NCBI RefSeq assembly: GCF_029873635.1
Contig: NC_080426.1
Span: 55,814,093 to 55,878,092, forward strand
Direction: 5' to 3'
Length of the DNA: 64,000 nucleotides
From: Malania oleifera
Taxonomy: Eukaryota > Streptophyta > Magnoliopsida > Santalales > Ximeniaceae
Shown: one piece after another, positions 12,641 to 21,347 of the stretch
Numbering within the stretch: position 1 is the first letter of the stretch
Layout: every line of letters begins with the position of its first letter
The notes under the pieces: model-generated
The model's database searches: none
What the model was told of the DNA's origin: nothing
The model's input: only the letters and a program-made list of their open reading frames with translations
Translations under genes and position numbers: made by a program

Positions 12641-12700
12641 TCTCAATGATTTCTCACCCCCCCCCCTAACTAAAGCGGAACATTGTCCTCAATGTGAAAC
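12641..12700 (-). promoter_or_regulatory. ACATTGAGGACAATG box with G-run, minus strand
   Basis: On minus this reads CACATTGAGGACAATGTTCC followed by TTTAGTTAGGGGGGGG. I recall this box downstream of the integrase ORF in Athila/Tat-like elements, where the G-run resembles a second polypurine tract. Here it lies only ~440 bp downstream of a gag end, which implies that pol has been deleted. Confidence 0.45.
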
Positions 12701-12744
12701 ATAAGAGAAATAAAAAAGATGTCCATTGGGGAAGTGGAGCGTAC

Positions 12745-13700
12745 CTAGGTGGAGAAGTAAGGGGAAAGAAAAATTGAAACTAAGGAAAAATGTACCTGAA
12801 AATTAACTAAAAATAAAACAAGGTAAAACAAAGTGAAAAGAAAGGAAAAAAAAACATCACAATCTGTCTGTGGAGGATCTAGAGAAATTTCATCTGGTGG
12901 GTGCAGGTCTATAAATTGAACTGGCGAGTCTCCAAATTTGAGATGCCACAATAAATTTGTCTTGTTACCTGCACAAAAGTTAGCCTTAAATAAATCAATA
13001 CGTTCTAAGGTACCATACAAAACATGTGCAGACTACCTTCCTTGTTTTAACAAGAAATGATCTTTATTCAACATATTTTTCAGGAAATTTACTTCTTTAA
13101 GAACCGGTCTTTGAGGCAAAGTTTTCAGAGCAATTACCTTGGTTCTTCAGAAGTATCAACATTAAAATTTTTACCTAATTCCTTGAAAATTAAACGTTCA
13201 CCAGTCTGGTCACCCTCTTTATTGGGTGTACCCATCACCTTGCCACTGCGGTGATTTGCTTCAACATTGCACTCCTTAACATTTACTCCAGTGGGGAGTG
13301 ATGGATCCACGACTGTCAATCTTTGAGGGTAAGGTACCACAGGTTGGTACTCCTTGCCAGTATCCATATCCACGTTAACTGACTTGCTCAATTCTAGGCT
13401 TGCTTCCTCTGATTTTTCTTTGACCTCATCTATATCAGTTGTAACTTCAAGTTTTAGGAAAACTGCTGGTCTATCGATGAGTATCTCAGGTTGGGAAACT
13501 TCTTTTCCACTTCTCAAAGTAATAACGGTTTGCGTTGTCTTAAGAGAAGTATTATGTATTTGTTGCTATTGGTGTTGGTATTCTTGAGGATTAGACTGAG
13601 GTTCTACTGAAAATTCCCCTTTTTCCAAGATATTCAACTTCGTGCTCATCTCAATCATGGTGTCCCGCAATTCATTTATAGCCTAAGTGTATTGATTGTT
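12745..13700 (-). pseudogene. Athila-like gypsy gag remnant
   Basis: On minus from 13700 the frame reads INELRDTMIEMSTKLNILEK (a coiled-coil-like stretch). After a stop it continues with TTQTVITLRSGKEVSQPE and an acidic linker to YQPVVPYPQRL. The TLRSGKE...PYPQRL pair is the hallmark of the gag C-terminus just before protease in plant Athila/Tat gypsy elements. After PYPQRL the family's usual continuation into protease is absent and the frame ends near 13134. A separate short frame at 12745-13020 has no recognised motif. The 5' part is cut at 13700 by another LTR. Confidence 0.75.
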
Positions 13701-14030
13701 TGTAAGAACCCGACCCGAGATATGTAGACTGAATAAATGAGAAAGGGTAAAAAGGTAAATTTTGCAGGCTTCATTGACGAAGGCCCTCATACTCTTTGTC
13801 ACGAAAATTCAGAGCCTCATCAACGAAGAGATACCAAACGTGTCGTAAAATATCGGAATAGGGTTCGTCGCCGAAAAAGCCGATTCGTCGATGAAATGTG
13901 TGGATGATTCGTTAACGAAGGCGTCGTATCGTCAATGAATTGGACCGAGTCAAGGGTCTATAAATAGGATATTTTGTTGCTTCATTGCTAAGAAACCTCA
14001 AATCCTCTCTCTCTCTCTCTCTCTCTCTAA
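13701..14030 (+). mobile_element. Gypsy LTR 5' fragment, unrelated family
   Basis: Begins TGTAAGAACCCGACCCGAG, a typical plant gypsy LTR start, and runs through U3 to a CT microsatellite (about 14002-14028), where another LTR takes over. At 13770-13945 there are roughly seven palindromes of the TTCGTCGACGAA type (TTCATTGACGAAG, TCATCAACGAAG, TTCGTCGCCGAA, TTCGTCGATGAA, TTCGTTAACGAAG, ATCGTCAATGAAT). A TATA-like TATAAATAG lies at about 13961-13969, just after the array. Confidence 0.7.
13770..13945 (+). repeat. U3 array of TTCGTCGACGAA-type palindromes in a gypsy LTR
   Basis: About seven imperfect copies of a 12-bp palindrome with central TCGA-like core, 20-35 bp apart. They sit directly upstream of a TATAAATAG box at about 13961. 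The element is a gypsy LTR by its start, so the array is not confined to family P. Confidence 0.7.
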
Positions 14031-15275
14031 TGGTGTAGTCCTAAGAGGGGGATGAATTAGATATCTAAAAATTAATGCAAATGTTTTAAACGATTTTAAC
14101 TACAATTTAATCAAGTGATCAACAGACAAGAAAACTAATCCATATTCACAATAAATATAAGCAAATATAAATATGCTCAAATTAAAGAGATAATGGAAGA
14201 GAGAATAATACCCGAATTTTTACAAGGTTCGGCTATACTTGCCTACATCCTTACCTTAAGAAAACCACTTGAGGATTTCACTATCCACTCCTTTAACAGG
14301 CAAAGCCACCTCCCTCCTTCACTTGGCAAAGAAGCCTTTACAATCCTTCCTTACAGGTAGAGTTGCCTTTATAATCCCTCCTTATAGGCAAAGATATCTC
14401 TCCAAGCAATATCCCCTTACTTGGCATGATTCACACCCGAACCGTCATTTGTAGAAAGAAAAATCAAATGGTGTACAATAAATGCTCCTTAATTGAGCTA
14501 ATAAGAATAGCACACTAATACACTCTCAAAGGATTATGAATGAAGCTCAAAGAGTATCTAGAAAGTGAGCACTTGAAGGATGAACAATGAAATTACAAAG
14601 TGCTTAAGAAATATTTTCAACAAGGGATCAAAAACTTGGATGTAGATGATGGAAGTGTATCTCTCTTTTTCTTGTTGTCAAAACAAGTTAGAAACCTTGT
14701 ATTTATAGGCAAAATGGCCTACTAGCCATTTTATGATTGTTGAGGGTTAAAAATAATTGTTTATTTTTAAAACTAGATATTTTTTTGGCTGTTATATCGC
14801 TTTTCTCGAGAGGTCCGGTCGACTAAGCCAAGGGTTCGGTCGACTGGATTTTGGATTTTTTTTATGCTAATACCTTTCAGTATTTCGGGCAAAACTATTT
14901 CCATAAAACTTAAAATGGGACGTTCTTGGTATCAAAAGAAATCTCAGAAAAAAATCTCACAACTTTCATGATAAACATTTTTTAAGATGAGAACTGATTG
15001 ATCAAGAAAATTGCTCATCAATTCGTCGGCAGAAACATGAAGGGAATTATGAAAAACTTGTTTTGGGGTTTTCATTCCAAAAGTGATTTTAACACTTTGA
15101 AATAATTTTTGCACATTTATTATATAATTTTCAACACTTTGAAATAATTTTTGAACATCTTTAAAATGATTTTCAATGGAATATAGAGTGCTCAAGGTCC
15201 AACTAAGGTCACCTATGAGTTTCTTCACATAATCAATGAAAATGTACTTACATAGGTCCTATTTGCAAAATACAT
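14031..15275 (-). mobile_element. Family P LTR, 3' part, reverse oriented
   Basis: Starts (plus) GGTGTAGTCCTAAGAGGGGG, the family P U5 terminus, and contains the shared ACAAGGTTCGGCTATACTTGC block also seen at about 1989 and 24456. Two GGTTCGGTCGACTGG-like units lie at about 14812-14847. Near 15275 the sequence switches abruptly to a forward family P LTR, so the two LTRs are fused head to head. The outermost ~9 bp of the terminus seem lost. Confidence 0.65.
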
Positions 15276-17209
15276 GAAATAGACTGGCCTTAGGGAACTC
15301 AACCTTTCATGAAAAATCCCCTAACTAAAATCCCACACTCATACATATAGGGGTAAAAATTTTTAAGGTCAAAATCATGGCAAATCTTGGCTTTTCAAGG
15401 ACCTCAGTCGACCGACCATTGAGCGTTATAAATACCTCAGTCAACCAACCCTTCATATCTGGCCTATTTACAAAGCCTCGGCCGACCAACCATTATACTC
15501 AACCACTTTTACATACTCAGCCAACCAGCCAAAATAAACTAATTTAAGCCTCAACCGACCAAACCTACAAAGGTTCGGAAAACACATTTGCCTCAGCCGA
15601 CTGGCCACTTCTTCGGTCAACTAAGCCTCTCAGAATATTTTAAAAATTACACGCGACAACCGACCGGCGCTTTGGCTAGTCGACTGACTCTCTTTGAAAG
15701 GCTTGAATTTTTGTGTGGTCAGCCAACCGACGCCTTCCTCAGTTGACCGATCTTCACAGGTTGCCCAATATTTTCAGTGCTAAAACATGTTTAAATTTCA
15801 ATTAAACAAATTTAAAATACCCTCTGTGTCCCCAAATAGTCATATTTACAGAAAATCTATAAATAATCCTTCATTACTCATTTTTTTCAACTAATGCATA
15901 TATTGTAAATTCTCCTAAATATTTTTGTGCTTAATGTTTTACTCTCTTTCTCTTTTTCTCCTTAAAAAATATTTCTGAAAGGGAGCATAGATTATTTCTC
16001 TCTTTCTTCTTTAACAAAATCATTGCCCTAGAAGATTGTTGAAAAATCATTCTAGTGGGCATATTTCATAGCATTTGAAAGCATTAACTCTCATTCATAC
16101 TTTATTTTGAAAATCATTTTTGAGAGTAAGCATATAGTTTCTCCCATCTTGATAAATTTTTTTGAGAAACTTCATATAGCTTGTGGATCTTTTTACACAT
16201 CTATTGCAAGATCCAAAGGCTCATTTGTGTTTGTTTGCAAAAATCTTTTTGAGCCACAACCCTAACTTTCCTTAACCTAAATCTTTGGAAAAAATATTTT
16301 TGAGAAAGTGTTAGGGTAAGACAAGAGTACCTTGAGCATATATTCATCAATAATATCCTCGCTTGAAAGGTCACTTAATCTTGAGAAAATTTTGTGAAAG
16401 CAAAATCCTAGGTTCTCCTACATTTTTATTGAAAAATATTTTTGGAGAAATTTATTTAGGTTTATGTCTTTGAAGCACTCATCATATACATTACATTCAA
16501 AGATGGAAAAATTATATTGAGAAAAATACCCCTACTCTACTGAGCATAATTCACATCATACTAGAGTGCATCTAGAGCTTTATTGTTGTACACATTTGCT
16601 TATTTTGAGAATCATTTTCTTTGTACAAAAATTTATTATCTTTGCATTCCAGGCGTGGCCTAAAGAGGAATACACCGTCCTGTAAGGTGTACTGATTTGG
16701 CTCTAGCCCAGTTAGGTAAGCTGAGAAGACTCTGCCTCGTAAGGAGAAACCAGTTTGGCCTAGCCTGGTAATTAAGTTGATGTGTCTCTACCTCGTAAGG
16801 AGAACTAGTTATGGCTTAGCCCTCTAATTGAGTTGGGGAGTCTCCACCCCATAAGGAGGGTTGTAAGTCGCGTTGCTCCGCCAAGTTAAGTGAACATTTA
16901 GTGAATCTTTGAGCTGCTGGCTTAAGGCTGGGACGTAGGCTGGTTTGGGCGAATCTCAATAACAAACACAGTGTTTTTCTCTTCACTATACTCTTTATAT
17001 TGTAGCACTTGCATATTTATATTTAAAATGTTGTGTATGATTTAAATATTTGTTTATTTCAATATCTGTGGAATTGGTATTTATGATTGCTTAGAAAGAC
17101 CCTAGGTTGTGCAATTCTACTTGCGGTTTAAAATTGAACACACCCAACCTAGGATGAATTTTTAAATACTCAATTCACCCTCCCTCTTGCGAATACACCA
17201 TTCCTTTCA
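15276..17209 (+). mobile_element. 5' LTR of forward gag-only element (5' end missing)
   Basis: From ACTGGCCTTAGGGAACTCAA to GAATACACCATTCCTTTCA at 17209 it aligns along its length with 21640-23570, its partner 3' LTR. The first ~290 bp of the LTR, including the TGTTGACTTTTTGAGTC start, are missing. U3 array at 15405-15750, TATAAATA at 15858-15865, and four CTCGTAAGGAG-type units in R/U5 at about 16665-16865. The primer binding site follows directly. Confidence 0.85.
15405..15750 (+). repeat. U3 array of CAGTCGACCGACC-type palindromes
   Basis: About ten units with variants such as CAGTCGACCGACC, CAGTCAACCAACC, CGGCCGACCAACC, CAGCCAACCAGCC, CAACCGACCAAAC, CGGTCAACTAAGC and TAGTCGACTGAC, roughly 25-50 bp apart. 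They end ~110 bp before the TATA box at 15858. Most variation between units is C/T or G/A at the CpG positions. Confidence 0.75.
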
Positions 17210-17211
17210 AT

Positions 17212-17224
17212 TGGTATTAGAGCC
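17212..17224 (+). promoter_or_regulatory. Primer binding site for initiator tRNA-Met
   Basis: TGGTATTAGAGCC starts three bases after the LTR end at 17209. It differs by one base from TGGTATCAGAGCC, the complement of the 3' end of plant initiator tRNA-Met. Position and sequence fix the LTR-internal border. Confidence 0.85.
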
Positions 17225-17263
17225 TCGTTGCAAAAAACTTAACCGCTTGTGTTAAAGATCGCA

Positions 17264-18199
17264 ATGGCTCATATTGGTGTATCCCTATCCAATAAGGGAC
17301 TATCTTGCTTTAGGCCTCCATTGTTTTGTGGTGAAAATTTTTCAGTTTGGAAACTAAAAATGAGTGTCTTTATAAAATCAATGGATTGGAGGGCTCGACA
17401 AGCAATTTTTAAAGGAATTTGCATGCCTATGAATGAAAATGATATTAGTTTAATGCATGCAAATTCAAATGTCATGGATTTACTATATTGTGCTTTAGAT
17501 TCTCATATTTTACATGAAATTATGGCATGTAAATGTGCGGGGGATATTTGGGAAGAACTAGATAGGAGATATGGAGAGACCCAGGAGAAAGAGATTGGCA
17601 CTTCAGATGCTCCAAGCTCAAATGATCAGGTAGTTGCAAATCATGGGGTAATAACATTAACAGGTGAAGAGGTATATGATCCTAACTTTACCTCTATAGA
17701 TGATTTTTGTGTCGAATCATGTGATATATTATATGCTAAAGCATCTATTGAATATCATGATAGTTCTATTAATGATGCATGCGATGATTATCATGAAAAA
17801 TATTGCGACATATCTTGTGATGAATTATCTGTTAAATCTTGTGATATCCTTGCTAATACTTCATGCAGTGATTCAAGTGATGATTATTGTGAAAATCTAT
17901 GTGCTGAATCATGTAATGAACTCAATGATGCAAGCATGCTTCCTCACTATAAACTAGAAAATACTTCATTTAAAATACATAAGTTTCTAGTTAGGATGTC
18001 CAAGCACAAAACATTCTTGAAAAGTGAAAGTATAAGGTTGGCAAAGCAATTAGAAAGTATAAAAGAATATCATGCCACCTTAGAAAAGAGGAAGTTTAAG
18101 AAGGCTTTGAAAATTATTTTCTTAAAAAGAAAAATTGAAAATTATCCTAAAATGATTTCAAATCCTCAAGTAAAACGGATAACTCATATAAACCCTTAG
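17264..18199 (+). pseudogene. gag of the forward non-autonomous copia-type element
   Basis: The start is taken at the second ATG (17264, MAHIGVS), matched by MTHIGVS in the reverse copy; an upstream ATG is at 17249. Residues ~25-110 form the copia gag core (RPPLFCGENFSVWKLKMSVF, LLYCALDSHILHEIMACK, DIWEELDRRYGE). A Cys/Asp-rich segment with repeated SCDIL, SCDEL and ESCNEL motifs covers roughly residues 140-225. A basic, probably helical tail follows (HKTFLKSESIRLAKQLESIK). The frame ends at 18199, just before the zinc-knuckle region, which now lies in another frame. Role: nucleocapsid/particle protein. No protease, integrase or RT follows, so the element would need proteins from an autonomous partner. 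Confidence 0.85.
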
Positions 18200-18420
18200 G
18201 AATTAAAAAGAAAAATCTCTTCAAAAAGGATTTAGGCTTGGTTCATAAATCCCATTACAACCTTTATGCCTCATCGAGCAAACATAGGATTAGTAGGCAT
18301 GGTCTTTCGTGTATATTCAAAATTTGCTTACACTATAAAATGAAGAGGCACATTCGATATAATTGTCCATTTAGAAGTGTCCGAGGCAAAGATAAGAAAA
18401 ATGATATGGGTAGTTAGGAA
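18200..18420 (+). pseudogene. gag zinc-knuckle segment, frameshifted
   Basis: In a frame shifted from the gag ORF, this reads GIKKKNLFKKDLGLVHKSHY, then KICLHYKMKRHIRYNCPFRS. This is the CX2CX4HX4C RNA-binding knuckle with the second Cys replaced by Tyr. The reverse element has the same replacement (ICLSYKMMWHTQFTCPSRS). A stop ends the frame at about 18414. Confidence 0.75.
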
Positions 18421-20771
18421 AGCAAACCCTTCAAGACCAAAGGAAGAATGAATTCCATTAGGAATTACATAATCGTTTAATTCTTCCTTAGATCTTAGGA
18501 TTAGGTTTAGGGGTAGTGATGACTATAGGCTTAGGAAGTGGTGCGTGCTTAAAATTTTAAATCGTAGTATACGCATTCACTACATTTTTATTATACTAAG
18601 AATCTTAGAGAAAATCAAGCCAATATATATATATATTAAAGTAAAAAAAAAAATCTTTGATTGAAATTCAGTCATAACTTTGGATATAAGCACTAATGAT
18701 CATAACTTCCTATTCTGCTAGTGCTTATTTAAGTACATCCTTCCATAATCAAAATTAGAGATATCCATTTAGGGATTCAAGTTTTATTGTCAAATCAAAA
18801 TATTCCCTCTGTGTTTAAAATGCAAAATTCTCTACTTTTGGCTCATGCAAAAGCCGTCTCCTCCATAAGAAATCCTTACCAAACCACGATCATAGTCAGT
18901 TAGGTTTTATCTATTCACCAGCATGTATCTTTGCCCTAAATTGTTATCATATTTAAAGGATACGTTCTAATCACCAAAGATCTATGTTCAAGAATTTTTT
19001 ATACTCTATAATGCTCTTTGCTAAAATTGTTAGGACATATTCACCAACACAAAAATATTTTGAATATTGTCCTGCCCCAAAATACTCTTTTATACTCAGT
19101 AGTAATTTAAATTTAAAGAGTATTTATCCAAACTCCCTTCATAAGCTCACAAATTAACTTCAGGTCAATTAGAGGTTTTGAGTATGTTGAATGGCCAAAA
19201 TGATTGCTATAGGTTTCAACATATATGAAAATGCAAATGACTGAGAAACCTATGCACGAACAGTAAAAATCCAAAGCCATTCGAACTTTAGCCTCGCACG
19301 TTTTGAAATTCATAAGAAAAGAGGCAAAGTTGTAGGCATATGACTTTGAAAAATATTGCTTGTAACTTTTTAGTCCTCTAAGCCTAGGCATTCAAAGCCA
19401 AGTTCAAATCATTGAAAATCTAAAACACTTGGCCAAGGAACTTGAAAAATGAAAAGAAAATAAAAGCATAAGATGGAAATGAGTTGAGCACATAATTGAG
19501 GGGGAGCATTTATGTTAATAATTTCATGAATATATATTAAATGCTCTCATATCTCTTATGACCATATGCCTTGATGTGAATAGCATTACAACTTACTATC
19601 CATAATGCACTGAATGATAAAATCTCTTTGATGGATGGTTTTTATTTCATATGAATTGTTGATTGAACTACTGATATGCATGCTTATATGGAACACCAAC
19701 TACATGGTTGATGCAGCATTGTGTATTGCATGCTGGTAGTGAATCTAGGAGTGCATGCTAATTGAACTGAAAGCCACCTAAATGGCTGATGCAGCGACTT
19801 GTGAATTGCATGCTGTAGAAACTACTAGGATATCTAGTGCATGATTTTGTGTTCAGTAGGTTTTGAAAATATTCCATTTATAGATGGCATCCTGCCTAAA
19901 ATTTGTTAAATTTTCCCAAATCCATAAAACAATGTGCCAAACAAGTATAATATGTTGCATGCTGGAACTCATTTTAAAGGATGACTATTTATTAAATGAA
20001 TATATGATTTTCATCCTTAGTTGAAAAATGCATGCATGAGAACATATATATGGGAGCTGAGCCCCATCCCTAAAGAAAAAGCATAAGGGAAAAACCCTGA
20101 ACATCATATGCAGCTCTTAAAAACTTTATGAATAGATATGGAGTGTTCTTGGTTATATGCACTATTTCATGCCTTAATATATATTTTCTGATGCATTTGT
20201 GTTCCCTAGGGAGACTATACTGACCAAATGATAAAATATGGTTTATAAATGCCCAGTATAGTTATTTTAAATGGTTATAGTGTCTGCTTATACTACTTGG
20301 AATTCTCAGTGAAATTGATCTTGTTAAGTATAAGTTGTTATTGCATCTAAGTTAGGATTCAAATTGAAAAGGGGAACTTCTAAAAATAAATTTCCATCTT
20401 GTTATGCTCGCCAACATATTTAGCTTAGATCTGTTTTTGAATTCTGTGTGGCATGTGCTAAATTGTGATGATCTTATTGAAAATATTTATTTGAAATATG
20501 TTCCTTAACCACAATCATATGTGTAGCCACATAATCTTGATTTAAATTGCCACATCCTTATGATCTATATGGTAGTATTTTTGTGGTCATATTTTGATGT
20601 GCTTAAATAATTAACGGAAAAATTAAGCTTGCATGATCTTCAAAGTTTCTTTTTCAGCAAGTATCATCCCCAGTACTTTTTGAAAATATCAAAATAGGAA
20701 ATATATTTTAAAATTTGCTTCTGGGGCAAGAATTATTTTCAAAACCAAAATCCTTTATAGCCTACCTTATT

Positions 20772-20831
<60 letters not shown>

Positions 20832-21332
20832 TTTGATTGCATGACTGGCTCATTGATATCTTTTAATGACCAGTTATACTGTTTTTATGTGCATAAATGT
20901 TCTATCTTTAAAATAGTTATAAGACTACTTACTATGCCTAGTTTTTATATCAAAAAGGGGGGAGTTCTCTTTTAAGCTAAGATTTCTTTTACTTGCCCAA
21001 ATTATTTTTATACTTAGCTTAATCATTTTGCTGATGCCAAAAGGGGGAGAATTTTATGAGCAAAATGATGAATGATTTTATGTTAAAAGGGGGGTGGGGA
21101 TTTTTTTTTTTAGGAAAAAAAATTTTTAATGGGGTAAAATTCTGAGCTTAAATGTGCTTTAATGCTATATCTAAATGCATGATTTATTTAAAATGTCTTC
21201 TGTCTTTTGATATGTCTGAGATTCACTGCTTAACTTTTAAGTTATGCATATTTTTAAGGGGGGGGGGGGGAGAGAGAGAGAGAGAGAGCTTTTTAGACTT
21301 AGCCTATTTTGCTCTTATGTATTTGACATCAA
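18421..21332 (+). other. Non-coding interior of the forward gag-only element
   Basis: About 2.9 kb without protease, integrase, RT or RNase H motifs in any frame. Parts align with the interior of the reverse element at 26336-26850 and 29122-30000 (read on minus). Examples are GCTTGCATGAT...TTTCTTTTTCAGCAAG near 20630-20660 and the TGATGCCAAAAGGGGGAGAA block near 21030-21055. It contains a TA microsatellite at about 20774-20830 and G/A runs at 21250-21288. An imperfect pair of ~70 bp units with GGYTGATGCAGC occurs at about 19690-19850. Confidence 0.65.
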
Positions 21333-21347
21333 CAAAAAGTGGAAAAT
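21333..21347 (+). promoter_or_regulatory. Decayed polypurine tract
   Basis: AAAAAGTGGAAAAT sits directly before the 3' LTR start TGTTGACTTTTTG at 21348. The reverse copy has AAAAAGGGGGAGAT in the same place (26321-26335), so this is the same tract with substitutions. Confidence 0.7.

Noticed and set aside
15405-15750. Regularly spaced short palindromes resembling a CRISPR array
   Set aside because: Units are imperfect, spacing is irregular, there is no cas context, and the array lies in the U3 of plant LTRs.
17700-17957. 85-codon frame overlapping gag in another frame
   Set aside because: Shadow of the gag Cys/Asp repeat region; the gag frame is supported by homology in two copies.
20715-20975. 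86-codon open frame over the TA microsatellite
   Set aside because: Composed of Ile-Tyr repeats from TATATA, with no family resemblance; non-coding interior of the gag-only element.
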